Below, one piece after another: positions 1 to 11,200 of a stretch of DNA of 64,000 bases. A program made the position numbers and the translations under genes. The notes beneath the pieces are model-generated. The model made no database searches, was not told the DNA's origin, and saw only the letters and a list, made by a program, of their open reading frames with translations. This stretch comes from HGM04593 sp045630965. GTDB taxonomy: Bacteria > Bacteroidota > Bacteroidia > Bacteroidales > Bacteroidaceae. The stretch is taken from assembly GCA_045630965.1 (NCBI GenBank), contig JAZQTU010000012.1, forward strand, positions 1-64,000, written 5' to 3'. Positions within the stretch are counted from its first letter, which is position 1. The number at the start of each line of letters is the position of its first letter.

Positions 1-300
1 AAGGACAAGGATGGCAATGCTCTTGAAATTGCAAAGAAGGTTTACAATGAGAACGGTGAGGTTGCACTTGCTGTAGAGAAAGGCAAGGGCGTTGCTACAG
101 CCGAGTATCACATTGATGCAGTTTCTGGTGCAACAATTACATGTAACGGTCTCCAGAACATGCTTGTGACAAAGCTTGCTCCTTACTACAATTATCTCAA
201 GAGCCAGACAGTATCAGTGCCTGCGACAGAAATTGTTCCCGCTGAGCCTGTAGTGAGTGACACTAATGTTGTACCAGCGCCAGTAGTGGCTGCAAAATAA
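1..300 (+). CDS. nqrC: NqrC, Na+-translocating NADH:quinone reductase subunit C (3' part only)
   Basis: The reading frame is open from the window edge to TAA at 298-300, so only the last 99 residues are visible. They contain the FMN-attachment motif D-A-V-S-G-A-T-I-T, in which the final threonine carries covalent FMN in characterised NqrC proteins. NqrC is a periplasm-facing flavoprotein of the sodium-pumping NADH:quinone oxidoreductase and passes electrons toward the quinone. The order nqrC-D-E-F with gaps of 12-27 bp supports one operon. After the usual end of the domain (around APYYNYLK) there is a Pro/Val/Ala-rich tail of about 30 residues that I do not associate with the family. Confidence 0.93.
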   Translation, partial: KDKDGNALEIAKKVYNENGEVALAVEKGKGVATAEYHIDAVSGATITCNGLQNMLVTKLAPYYNYLKSQTVSVPATEIVPAEPVVSDTNVVPAPVVAAK

Positions 301-317
301 ACAGTGGAGGAATAATT

Positions 318-950
318 ATGGGACTATTTTCAAAAAAGAATAAAGAGGCACTCAGTACTCCTCTTTTTAAGGAGAACCCGGTAACCGTTCAGGTGTTGGG
401 TATCTGTTCAGCCCTTGCTGTTACAAGCAAACTTGAGCCAGCCATTGTTATGGGTCTCTCTGTAACAATCATTGTGGCTATGGCAAACGTAATCATCTCG
501 CTTATCCGCAACACAATCCCCAGCCGCATCCGTATTATCGTGCAGTTGGTCGTTGTTGCAACTTTGGTAACATTGGTAAGTGAGGTACTCAAGGCTTTTG
601 CCTACGATGTAAGCGTACAGCTTTCAGTCTACATCGGTCTTATCATTACAAACTGTATCCTCATGGGACGTCTCGAGGCTTTTGCAATGCAGAACAAGCC
701 TTGGCCTTCGTTCCTTGACGGTATCGGTAATGGTGTGGGCTATGCAATGATTCTGGTTATTGTGGCATTCTTCCGCGAACTCTTCGGTTCGGGAACACTG
801 TTCAACTATCCGGTTGTAGACAAGCTCGGCCTTTACGAGTATGATTATCTTAATAACGGTCTTATGCTCATGACACCTGCAGCGTTCATCCTGATTGCCT
901 GCATCGTATGGTTCCAGAGAGCAAAGGACAAGAGTCTACAGGAAAAATAA
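318..950 (+). CDS. nqrD: NqrD, Na+-translocating NADH:quinone reductase subunit D
   Basis: 210 residues, the normal family length, with about six hydrophobic segments. It forms the inner-membrane core of Na+-NQR together with NqrE. Cys30 (in LGICSA) and Cys113 (in TNCILMG) match the conserved half-channel cysteines, which with the NqrE pair hold a membrane-embedded Fe-S centre in solved structures. The family stretch NCILMGRLEAFA is intact. The start follows a purine-rich stretch (gtggagga) 17 bp after nqrC, so the gene is probably translated from the same transcript. Confidence 0.96.
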   Translation: MGLFSKKNKEALSTPLFKENPVTVQVLGICSALAVTSKLEPAIVMGLSVTIIVAMANVIISLIRNTIPSRIRIIVQLVVVATLVTLVSEVLKAFAYDVSVQLSVYIGLIITNCILMGRLEAFAMQNKPWPSFLDGIGNGVGYAMILVIVAFFRELFGSGTLFNYPVVDKLGLYEYDYLNNGLMLMTPAAFILIACIVWFQRAKDKSLQEK

Positions 951-977
951 TTTTAGATACGGTTAAGAATAATAATT

Positions 978-1604
978 ATGGAACATTTCTTTAGTTTACT
1001 TGTCCGCTCGGTATTTGTGGACAATATGGTATTCGCCTTCTTTTTGGGTATGTGTTCATACCTGGCTGTATCTAAGAGTGTAAAGACTGCTGTCGGTCTT
1101 GGTATTGCCGTTATTTTCGTTCAGGTAATCACCTTGCCTGTCAACTATCTGTTGCAGACACAGGTGCTTGCCAACGGTGCACTTGTTGAGGGCGTTGACC
1201 TTACATTCCTTGCATTTATCCTGTTCATTGCGGTAATTGCAGGTATTGTACAGCTCGTTGAGATGATTGTCGAGCGTTTTGCCCCGGCACTCTACAACCA
1301 GTTGGGTATCTTCCTTCCTCTTATTGCCGTGAACTGTGCCATCATGGGTGGTTCACTCTTCATGCAGCAGAGAATAGGTCTTCCCGCTGACAACTCACAG
1401 GCTATCACCTGTTTTGCCGACTCAATTGCATTTGCTATCGGTTCAGGTCTTGGCTGGATGGTTGCAATCGTACTGTTTGCGGCAATACGTGAGAAAATGG
1501 AGTATTGTGACATTCCAAAACCTCTCCGTGGTCTTGGCATTGCCTTCATCACAGTAGGTCTTATGGCTATGGCATTCATGTGCTTCTCTGGTATTAAAAT
1601 GTAA
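978..1604 (+). CDS. nqrE: NqrE, Na+-translocating NADH:quinone reductase subunit E
   Basis: 208 residues, an integral membrane protein paralogous to NqrD with inverted topology. Cys26 (GMCSY) and Cys120 (AVNCAIMGG) are the partners of the NqrD cysteines. The protein begins with the family-typical MEHFFSLLVRSVFVDNM. It lies 27 bp after nqrD and 12 bp before nqrF, as expected of the nqr operon. No anomaly was seen. Confidence 0.96.
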   Translation: MEHFFSLLVRSVFVDNMVFAFFLGMCSYLAVSKSVKTAVGLGIAVIFVQVITLPVNYLLQTQVLANGALVEGVDLTFLAFILFIAVIAGIVQLVEMIVERFAPALYNQLGIFLPLIAVNCAIMGGSLFMQQRIGLPADNSQAITCFADSIAFAIGSGLGWMVAIVLFAAIREKMEYCDIPKPLRGLGIAFITVGLMAMAFMCFSGIKM

Positions 1605-1616
1605 TAAATTAAGGAT

Positions 1617-2885
1617 ATGAATACACAACTGATATTATCAAGTATAGCAGTCTTCCTTGTAATCATCCTTGCATTGGTGGTTATTCTTCTTGTGGCAAAG
1701 CGTTATCTTTTGCCTGGTGGAAATATCAAGGTTAAGATTAACGGTGAGAACGAGGTAGAGGTTGCAGCAGGCGGTGCCCTTTTGGGTACACTCGCCGAGA
1801 ATGGCATCTTCTTGCCTTCGGCATGTGGCGGTAAGGGTTCTTGTGGTCAGTGCAAGCTTCAGGTTGTAGAGGGTGGTGGTGAGATTCTCCCTTCAGAAAC
1901 AAGCCACTTCACACGTAAGGAGCAGCAGGCACACTGGCGTCTCGGCTGTCAGGTAAAATGTAAGAACGACATGGAAATCAAGGTTCCTGAGTCTGTAATG
2001 GGCGTTAAGGAATGGGAGTGCGAGGTTATCTCAAACAAGAACGTCGCAACCTTCATCAAGGAGTTTATCGTAGCATTGCCTCCAGGCGAGCACATGGACT
2101 TCGTACCAGGTTCTTATGCACAGATCAAGATTCCTGCATACGACATGACATACGACAAGGATATCGACAAGTCGCTTATTGGTGACGAGTACTTGCCAGC
2201 ATGGGAGAAGTTCGGTTTGCTCGGTCTCAAGTGTAAGAACACAGAAGAGACAATCCGTGCGTACTCAATGGCCAACTATCCAGCAGAGGGTGACCGTATC
2301 ATGCTTACAGTACGTATCGCTACACCTCCATTCAAGGCTGACCGTTCAGGCTTCATGGATGTACCTTGCGGTATCGCATCATCATACATTTTCACATTGA
2401 AGCCAGGTGACAAGGTAATCATGAGTGGTCCTTACGGAGACTTCCACCCAATCTTCGATTCAAAGAAGGAGATGATGTGGGTAGGTGGTGGTGCCGGTAT
2501 GGCTCCTCTCCGTGCGCAGATCATGCACATGACAAAGACTTTGAAGACAACCGATCGTACAATGACATACTTCTACGGTGCACGTGCGTTGAACGAGGTG
2601 TTCTACCTTGAGGACTTCCTCCAGTTGGAAAAGGAGTTCCCCAACTTTACCTTCCACCTTGCGCTTGACCGTCCTGACCCTGCAGCTGATGCAGCAGGCG
2701 TTAAGTACACAGCAGGTTTCGTACACCAGGTAATTTACGAGACATATCTTAAGGATCATGAAGCACCTGAGGATATTGAGTACTACATGTGTGGTCCTGG
2801 CCCAATGTCAAAGGCTGTTGTAAACATGCTTACTGACCTTGGCGTTGAGGAGAAGTCTATTATGTACGATAACTTCGGAGGCTAA
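1617..2885 (+). CDS. nqrF: NqrF, NADH-oxidising subunit of Na+-NQR
   Basis: 422 residues; NADH oxidation and electron entry for the sodium pump. One N-terminal membrane helix (about residues 5-27) anchors a 2Fe-2S ferredoxin domain with ligands Cys70, Cys76, Cys79 and Cys111. A ferredoxin-reductase-like module follows: the FAD-binding motif R-A-Y-S-M-A-N-Y and the nucleotide-binding motif VGGGAGMAPLR. The C-terminus YDNFGG is the family's usual end. It is the last gene of the operon and is followed 18 bp later by a strong hairpin terminator. Confidence 0.97.
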   Translation: MNTQLILSSIAVFLVIILALVVILLVAKRYLLPGGNIKVKINGENEVEVAAGGALLGTLAENGIFLPSACGGKGSCGQCKLQVVEGGGEILPSETSHFTRKEQQAHWRLGCQVKCKNDMEIKVPESVMGVKEWECEVISNKNVATFIKEFIVALPPGEHMDFVPGSYAQIKIPAYDMTYDKDIDKSLIGDEYLPAWEKFGLLGLKCKNTEETIRAYSMANYPAEGDRIMLTVRIATPPFKADRSGFMDVPCGIASSYIFTLKPGDKVIMSGPYGDFHPIFDSKKEMMWVGGGAGMAPLRAQIMHMTKTLKTTDRTMTYFYGARALNEVFYLEDFLQLEKEFPNFTFHLALDRPDPAADAAGVKYTAGFVHQVIYETYLKDHEAPEDIEYYMCGPGPMSKAVVNMLTDLGVEEKSIMYDNFGG

Positions 2886-2902
2886 TCCTCTTGAATATAG
2901 AC

Positions 2903-2935
2903 AAAAAGACCTTGTGCATTGCACAAGGTCTTTTT
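2903..2935. terminator. Bidirectional intrinsic terminator between nqrF and pgeF
   Basis: A perfect 15-bp inverted repeat (arms 2903-2917 and 2921-2935) with a 3-nt loop. The arm ends are A5 and T5, so either strand gives a GC-rich stem followed by a U tract. It sits between the convergent stop codons of nqrF and pgeF and can serve both. Confidence 0.92.
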
Positions 2936-2939
2936 GTGT

Positions 2940-3725
2940 TTATAACAGCATTATTCCGTTGAATATCCTGCCTGAATTTATCCCTAACCTGCGTGCCGAA
3001 AAGAAATTCTCATGTTCCTTGTAGGTGCATATCCCGGCGACTGTAATGTTCTCGGCTTTTATTCCGCTGCCAATCATTTGCAGGCGGTTAGCCTCCCAAA
3101 GGTCAATATGCCATTTCTCTCCGCCGTTGGCGGCAGGGTAGTGCTTCGCAATTCTCTCCATGGGAAAACCGGCCTCCGCAAAGGCTGCGTACACTTCATC
3201 GCCCACCTCAAAGGAGTCCATTGAAATTCCAGGAGCAATGATAGCCCTTATATCCTCTGTATTACAGCTATAGTGCCCGGTCATGGTCTCTATGCACCTT
3301 TCGGCTATTAACGCTACAGTACCGCGCCATCCTGCGTGTACAGCTGCTATAACCCCTTTTCTGCTGTCATATAGCAGCACAGGAATGCAGTCGGCAGTCG
3401 AAACACCGATGCATATTCGTGGCATGGCAGTAATAATGGCGTCAATACCGTACAGCATTGTATCCTGCTCCTCCTTGCTCTTTTTTATGAACTCTTCATC
3501 AATGCACATTACCTCGCAGCCATGTGTCTGCCGTGGCAGTATGAGAGACGTGTCATCAATATCCAATTCGGAGCACAACTCTCTGCGGCATTCAGCGACA
3601 TGTTCAGCGCTGTCACCGCAGTAGTGCGTAATGTTGAACCCTCCATAATTACCGGAGCCTTCCCCACGGTAAGTGGAAAAGGCTCTGATATTGTTGCTTG
3701 TATTGTATTCAAGAATCTTCATCAA
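2940..3725 (-). CDS. pgeF: PgeF/YfiH-family purine nucleoside phosphorylase-like protein (laccase domain)
   Basis: 261 residues of the multicopper-oxidase-like YfiH/DUF152 family. Members are described as purine nucleoside phosphorylases/adenosine deaminases or as a peptidoglycan editing factor. The three metal-site motifs are present: QTHG (His68), TADC (Cys113) and HAGWRGT (His130). The start is one of two adjacent Met codons (MMKILEY). It lies 8 bp downstream of metY on the same strand, so the two are probably cotranscribed. The exact substrate cannot be told from sequence. Confidence 0.88.
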   Translation of the reverse strand: MMKILEYNTSNNIRAFSTYRGEGSGNYGGFNITHYCGDSAEHVAECRRELCSELDIDDTSLILPRQTHGCEVMCIDEEFIKKSKEEQDTMLYGIDAIITAMPRICIGVSTADCIPVLLYDSRKGVIAAVHAGWRGTVALIAERCIETMTGHYSCNTEDIRAIIAPGISMDSFEVGDEVYAAFAEAGFPMERIAKHYPAANGGEKWHIDLWEANRLQMIGSGIKAENITVAGICTYKEHENFFSARRLGINSGRIFNGIMLL

Positions 3726-3733
3726 GAAGTGCT

Positions 3734-5014
3734 TTACAGTACCTGTAGTGCCTGGTCAAGGTCAGCGATGATGTCCTCTACATCCTCGATACCCACTGAC
3801 AGACGTATCAAATCAGGATCGATGCCGGCCTCCTTGAGCTGTGCATCGCTCAACTGACGGTGAGTGTGACTCGCCGGGTGCAGAACGCATGAACGCGCGT
3901 CGGCAACGTGTGTCACAATAGCGATGAACTTGAGGCTATCCATGAAACGGATAGCATCCTCCTTGTCACCCTCAACGGCAAACGCCATGACGCCACAACC
4001 TCCGTCTGGAGTATATTTCTGTGCAAGAGCATGGTACTTGTCATCCTCCAAGCCGCTGAAGTTCACCCATTTAACCTTGGGGTGAGCCTTGAGGAATTCT
4101 GCGACCTTCTGAGCATTTGAGCAATGACGTGGCATGCGTAAGTGAAGTGTCTCCAAACCAAGGTTCAAAAGGAATGCATTCTGTGGCGACATCATTGCGC
4201 CAAGGTCACGCATTACCTGTGAAACCACCTTTGTGATGTATGCTGCCTTGCCAAAGTTCTTTGTATATATCAATCCGTGGTAGCTCTCGTCCGGTTCAGT
4301 AAGGCAAGTGAACTTGTCGTGATGAGCCTCCCAGTCAAAGTTACCGCTGTCAATCACAGCACCGCCTACAGCAACTGCATGACCGTCCATGTACTTGGTA
4401 GTAGAGTGGGTAACGATATCAGCACCCCATTCTATCGGACGGCAGTTGATAGGTGTTGCGAAAGTGTTGTCGATGATAAGGGGCACACCGTTTTTGTGTG
4501 CTATAGCTGCGAATTTCTCAATATCGAGCACGTTGGCACCAGGGTTTGAGATAGTCTCGCCGAAGAGCGCCTTTGTGTTGGGGCGGAAAGCCTTCTCAAT
4601 CTCCTCGGCAGGAGCGTCAGCATCTACAAATGTCACCTCAATGCCCATCTTCTTCAATGTAACGGCAAAAAGGTTGTATGTACCGCCGTAGATGGTTGTG
4701 GCAGAGACAAAGTGATCACCGCTCTGGCAAATGTTAAGTATCGCATAGAAGTTGGCTGCCTGTCCCGATGATGTCATCACCGCGCCGATACCGCCCTCAA
4801 GAGCTGCAATCTTTGCGCCCACAGCATCAACGGTAGGATTCTGCAAGCGGCTGTAGAAATAACCGCTGTCTTCAAGGTCGAACAGACGTGCCATCTGCTC
4901 GCTTGTCTCGTACTTGAATGTAGTACTCTGGAAAATGGGCAACACACGTGCCTCGCCTTTCTTAGGCTGCCAACCGCCCTGTATACATATTGTTCCTTTG
5001 TTTAATTTTGTCAT
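3734..5014 (-). CDS. metY: O-acetylhomoserine sulfhydrylase (MetY-type, PLP-dependent)
   Basis: About 426 residues from the chosen start MTKLNKGTICIQGGW; an upstream in-frame Met would add 9 residues unlike the family. The Cys/Met metabolism PLP-enzyme fold is evident: SSGQAANFYA near the cofactor phosphate site, DNTFATP, and the PLP lysine in S-T-T-K-Y-M-D-G-H. The enzyme makes homocysteine from O-acetylhomoserine and sulfide. The length and the insertions after the lysine fit the long MetY group better than cystathionine gamma-synthase. It is the first gene of a pair with pgeF. Confidence 0.93.
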   Translation of the reverse strand: MTKLNKGTICIQGGWQPKKGEARVLPIFQSTTFKYETSEQMARLFDLEDSGYFYSRLQNPTVDAVGAKIAALEGGIGAVMTSSGQAANFYAILNICQSGDHFVSATTIYGGTYNLFAVTLKKMGIEVTFVDADAPAEEIEKAFRPNTKALFGETISNPGANVLDIEKFAAIAHKNGVPLIIDNTFATPINCRPIEWGADIVTHSTTKYMDGHAVAVGGAVIDSGNFDWEAHHDKFTCLTEPDESYHGLIYTKNFGKAAYITKVVSQVMRDLGAMMSPQNAFLLNLGLETLHLRMPRHCSNAQKVAEFLKAHPKVKWVNFSGLEDDKYHALAQKYTPDGGCGVMAFAVEGDKEDAIRFMDSLKFIAIVTHVADARSCVLHPASHTHRQLSDAQLKEAGIDPDLIRLSVGIEDVEDIIADLDQALQVL

Positions 5015-5048
5015 AATGCTATTATTAAAATTTATTATCAAATTATCG

Positions 5049-5056
5049 CGAATATA
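5049..5056 (-). promoter_or_regulatory. Candidate -7 element for metY-pgeF
   Basis: The minus strand reads TATATTCG, close to the Bacteroidetes -7 consensus TAnnTTTG, 35 bp upstream of the metY start. No convincing -33 element was seen. The remaining 5057-5235 is AT-rich and holds nothing else I recognise. Confidence 0.4.
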
Positions 5057-5235
5057 ATACTATTCATCGTAAAATGATATTGGCTTTATCGATTTTTTAG
5101 TAAAAAAAACAAAAATTGGCATTTGCGAAAAGTGGGAATAAACAGTATTGTCTATAATCGTGGTTTTGCTGTCTATTTACTCCATTAGATTTAGTTAAAT
5201 TTTTATTTTATAAATAAAAAACCATAAAAAGATGT

Positions 5236-5243
5236 TAATTTTG
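5236..5243 (+). promoter_or_regulatory. Candidate -7 element for the M60 peptidase gene
   Basis: TAATTTTG matches the Bacteroidetes -7 consensus TAnnTTTG exactly and lies 39 bp before the chosen start codon. The same local context (gTTAATTTTGCA) recurs upstream of the 14696-18778 gene. Confidence 0.55.
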
Positions 5244-5282
5244 CAAGAATTTTGGATTTATGATAAAATCAAAACACATAAT

Positions 5283-8200
5283 ATGAAAAAACTATCTACA
5301 ACTTTGTTCTTGGCAGTGCTTTTGCTGCTTGGTGCAACAAATGCAATGGCGCAGAATATGAGCCAAACTATTACGGTGACTCCATCTCAAGGTGTCTATA
5401 ATAGAGCAAATTGGAGTGCTAAATGGGAAACATCTGAAAATATAACCCCTAAAGTTGTAATCAGCGTTTCTAATAACGTCAACAATATGAATTCCAATGC
5501 AACAGGTGACAGTTTTCAGTTTTATGTGGGACAAAATTCACCTTCGACTTGGAATTTCTCTGTGCCAGGTTATATTATTGAGTCTTATAGTTTCATGTTT
5601 GTATCGGTGAGCAATAACGTCACTATTACCGCGGACGAAAAGACCATGTCCTCTTCTTCATCGTTACAGGAATGGAATGTGGAAAACGTAAATGCCCAGA
5701 CCACATCTTTCGAATTGTCAGGAGGAAACAATGGTATTAACGTTTCTAACCTTACATTTAAGGTGCGTAAGATAGAGTTGCAGGAGGGAAATGTTTATCG
5801 TTTTGTAAATAGAAATACTAGTCGTGCGTTGAATGCATGTGGCGACAACCTTGTGAATGCTACAACCGAATCTGCTACAAACTTGCAACAGCAGTGGTAT
5901 GTAACCAAGGACGGTGACTACTATGTGTTGCGTAATCTTTATTATGCAAAGTATTTGAAAGGTGCTAAGGAAAATAAACAGCCTTGGTCTTTGACCGATG
6001 ACTATTCGGATGAGGCAAACAATTTTACTTTTGTGGCATCGGATACACATTATACCACGTTGGAAACTAAAGGTTGGACCTCTTACGGTTTTATGCACGA
6101 TGATGGAAACAGCTATAATGGCGGTACTAGAGTGTCAAGTTGGGATAATGAGAATAGTACTATAAGTTCTCACTGGATCGTTTATGAGGTAGAGTACACT
6201 GCTGATGAACTTCAGGCTATATTCAATGAGCATCCTACTGTGGCTGAGTCTATGGAAAAAGTGTCCGAAAATTTTCTAGCACTCTTCAACGACGTTGCTT
6301 GTTGCGCTCCAAAATATTCTTCATTTGCATTAGCACAGGAAACGCTTGCGTACGAAGCGTTACCTGACGAGTTAAAACAACTTGCAAAAAAGATATATGA
6401 CAAAATCTATGGCAGTTGGGAAGAATCTACAGTTGCTCTGGCTGACCGTCCTAATGGCAACAATAATACCAACCACAATCTGTGGACTGTGGAAGATACT
6501 TGGGACAGCGACTATGCAAAGCGTTTCCGTGTCCAGATGTATGAACCTTACAGTATCGAAAGCGAGGTTACAAGCTACCTGCGTCTCAATGCACACTGTA
6601 ATATGGACAACCCGACTGGTATCTATGCAAATAGTGGCGATGTCATATACATTATGGTCGAAGGCGACATTGCTGAGGGGGCAGAACTGTGGTTGGCACA
6701 CCAAACTGGAAGCGGTGCTACAAACTACTACAACAACTCGGCCTATACACAGTTGCATAAGGGCTTGAATAAGGTAACATTCACATCTGACGGTTGTCAA
6801 ATGTGGATAAACTACCTTGTTCACACATACAACGAGAATGGTGCAACAATTGCCGAAAAATTCCCCGAGAACCGCAAACTTTCGAACTACAAGCCTTTGA
6901 AGATTCATATCGAGGGTGGTCACATCAATGGTTTCTTCAATGCAATAGGTGACTACCGTGCAGCCGATTCGGATACCGAGGATCTTTGGGGTGATGTCGA
7001 TAACGATGATGACTGGAACTACTATAAGGCACGTGTGGCGTTGCCTACCGATTTCGCGTTACTCGGTCATCGTCAGACATTGCTTTTCCCATTTGGTTCG
7101 TACGATAGTGAAAAAGGCAATTTCGGCGTAGCAAATGCCGATGGTGGAATAGAGTACGCACTTGCTTATCACCTTGAAAATATAAAAGTCGTTTCAACTC
7201 CAAACTGCTACGGTGGCAGTGGTACCAGTTTCGGTAACTATAGCGATACCTATTATCCAGGCATGGAACTAAGTACCGACAATGGTAAAATCAATATAAT
7301 GCTTGAGGCATGGGATAGAATTATGTATTCGGAGCTTGCAAGTATGGGTCTTGTCAGCAAGTCGACAATGGACAAGATGAATGAACTTTATCCACGTTGG
7401 ACAAGTGAAGGTACACCAGCTGAAATATATAACTACGATGGTTATCAGGATTTCTGCCAGGGAATTGATTATAGCGAATATTTCAATCATCACGGTTGCG
7501 GTGTCGGTGCAGGCAGCGGTTATATGAGTGGTGGTTGGCGTGTTTGTAACTACCACTACAATACAATGGGTAGCATTATCGGTAAAATCGCCAACGAGGG
7601 TGGCCCGACATGGGGACCAGCCCATGAGATAGGTCACCAGCATCAGGCAGTATTCAACCTGAATGGCCAAACCGAGGTTACAAATAACTTCTTCTCGAAC
7701 GTCGCTGTCTGGTATATGGGTATGGGTACATCGCGTGTAAATGGTAGCGAGGGCTCTTTGGAGAGTGTTCTTGCGGCTTTCAATACCAAAGGAAACGATC
7801 TTTATACCAACAATATATGGGCAATCACTCATTTGTACTATCGTTTGTGGCTCTACTATCACCTTGCGGGTAACAATACGCAGTTCTGGCCTCGTCTTTT
7901 TGAACTCTGCCGTCAGGAACCACTTATAAATGGCGGACAGATAAGCGGTGAAACATCTCTGCTACGTTTCTATCAGCATGCATGTAATGCAGCCGGCGAA
8001 GATTTGACCGAGTTCTTCCGTGCACACGGTTTCTTCGAAATTATGGACAACCGCCTTGTGGGTGACTATAGCAATGCTACATACAATATTACACAGGAAC
8101 AGATTGATGCTGCAATTAAAGAAGTAAAGGACAAGGGATATCCACAAAATCTTGCAGTGTTGTTTATCAATGATGGTACAAGCGAGACTACCAAGAAACA

Positions 8201-11200
8201 CGACGGCTCTACGAAACGAAGTTTATGGGATAATAATCCTACAGCTGAGTTCGGTTCTGTAAACGATTTTATAGATGGTGATGTCGATATTACAACAGCC
8301 TATACTGCAACACTTGGTAGTGACGGCTCTGTTACAATGAGTGGTGGCGAAGGTGGTGTCGGTTTCTTGATTCTCAATGAGAATGGTGAGATAATGTCTT
8401 TCAGTAACAAATCGACCTTTGAATTGAGCGAGGAGGCTTTGCATGCTTTGGTGTCGGGAAAAGCCGAAATTGTCGCTGTCGATGATAAAAGCGAAACTAA
8501 AGAGGCTGAGGTTGATCTTGTTGTTATCAAGCGTGATATTCTTGCAATGTTGATTAATGATGCAAAGGCTATCACTGATAAGGTAGATAACACCTATACA
8601 AGGGTCGGTTTTTATAAGGCTGCTGCAGTTGCCGGTCTTGTCAAAGCTGTTCAGATGGCAGAAGATGTTTATGAAAGTGGTGTCGGTTATGAGGGTGCAT
8701 ATGAAATGCTCTATGCAGAATATCAGAAAGTCCTTGCCGACAACGATGCGAAGATTCCGTTTAATTCAAACCTTACATATATAATAACTAATTCACATTA
8801 TGCAGGTAATATAATGTATGTTAATGCCGATGGGGGTGTATATTACTCTGCAAATGTCAGTACAGAAGCCAATACATCACGTTGGCAATTCAGGGAGACC
8901 GCACATGGTGTATATAATGTATATAACTTGGGCGGATATTATTGTGCGGAAGTAGCTAACAATGCCCAGTTGACAACAACTTCAGAACCTTCATCAACAG
9001 CTGTTTATAGGCTTCAGGAGCAATCAACTGGTGTTTGGGCAATCAGACGTGACCCACTCGATAATGGCCGAAATATGCATGCGCAAGGCGGCACCGGCAA
9101 AATTATTGGTTGGGGATTTGATGCCGCGGCTTCCGGTTGGTATCTTACAGCTGTTGAACCAGACAATACTGTCGAAGACCTTGCAGAACTGCAGGCACTT
9201 ATGACAAAAACCAAGGCTCTTGTTGACGAGGTTGCTACAATAAGCTATACAAAAGGCGAGGCAATAGATTTGCAAACAACACAACCTTCGGGTAAATATT
9301 ATTTGTCATGCAATGCCCCGTCATCGGCAGAGGGCTCTATTGATAATCTTGTTGATGGTGCGACAAGTAATCATTTCCATACAGATTATACGTCAGAACC
9401 GCTATCTGGTTCACACTATCTTACCGTAAACTTTGGTAATGCTGATGGGTTGGAGCGTTTCTTGCTCAGCTATACAACACGTAGTGGCGCATCAGTTGAT
9501 TTCCCAAAGGGAATTGATGTCTATGGCAGCCACGACGGAAACAGTTATAGACTTATAGGTACTGTTGAAAAACTACCCCAGAGTGCCGGTACATATTGGG
9601 AAGCAACCGATGCGATGATTTCTGCTCCATATAAGTATTTGCGTTTCAATGTACACGCAAATCGCGGTTATTGGCACATGGCAGAATTTGATATATACTC
9701 TGTAAACTCTTTTGCAACTACTTTGCGCGACTATTATAGCGACAAGATAACAACTGAAAATGTCAGTGTGGCTTACGACGCGTATATGTCGGCCCGTTCG
9801 CTTGTTGACACAGCTTCGCCATCAACGGAGAGTATTGAAACTATGAAAAATACATTGCAGGTTGCATACAATACATTGCATGAAGAATATAATGCAATAA
9901 TCAATGCCCGTAAGGCTACGCTCTCTACTCTTGTTGCAGAAACAGAGGCTTTGATAGCGACAGCAGGAACAGTAGAACTGTCAAAGGTTGAATCAATGAC
10001 GCTTACAACCGACAATCTCTATTGCAATGCCCCTCATGCCAATACAAGCGGTGGTAGTGACTATTGCGTTAACGATTATGTCGACAAACTTACCGACGGT
10101 GACTCTACTACATACATGCATACCGCTTACGGCAGCGGTGCTGTTGCTACCCCTCACTACCTGCGTGTAGATTTGGGCGAAAATACAACTGTGAAGAACT
10201 TCAAGTTCAACTATACAACCCGTGACAATGGTAACAACTGCCCGACAACAATCGTAGTCGAGGGATGCAACGAAGAGGACGGAGACTATACCGTGATAAA
10301 AACCCTCACACGTGCAGCTGATGGCTTGCCTAACCCAGAACAGAATAAAAATGGTGGTGTTGCTGAATCCTTTGAGTCACAGGTAATCTCTTCGCCTCAG
10401 GCCTATCGTTATATACGTTTCAAGGTTACCGGCGTAGAGGGTGGTAACGCAACATTCTTTGTTATATCTGAATTCGGTTTCAGTACAGTTGCCGATGAGG
10501 TGACAGTGAAAGATATATATATCGAAAATGTTTCAGAGGAGATGCTGTTGTCGTCATACTTTGTTAAAGAGGCATCGTTGACAATGGCGAATGCCGGCAA
10601 TGACTTCCTGAACGTAGAGATGCTCGATGCTCAGATTGTTGACATTACCAATGTTAAAACCGCCCTGTACAATGCCTGCATGCCAGACAGCTTCCCTGTA
10701 AGAATAACAACCGACGTCAATAATCCTATCATTTATAAGATAAAGATTAACCGTGATGGTAATAAATACTTGCAGTACGATGATGAGTCGAGAATGGTCG
10801 CTGTTGCCGATGAGGCTTTCGAACGTGCCCAGGCATGGTACTTTATGTTGAGTGATGATGCCGACAGTGCCAGCGATATCTTTATCCTTCCATACAAAGG
10901 TGAGGGTAAGATGCTTGCAACAAACAGCTTCAGCGGAGGTGACAGCAAGGTAAAGGCTGTGGAGAAGGGTACAGAAGGTTACAGCTATAACTGGAATATA
11001 CGTGCAATTGAGGGCAGTGAATGGTTGAATATAACTATTACCAGCGGAAATGATGAAACATTCTACTTCAGTAACCATGGTGGTGTAACCAAGAAAATGG
11101 GATTCTATAATGACTCTAATGACGGCGGTTCACAGTTCCAGTTTGTGATAGACCCAACCGATTACACTGTCCCCGATGCATACTATGATCTTGTGAATAA

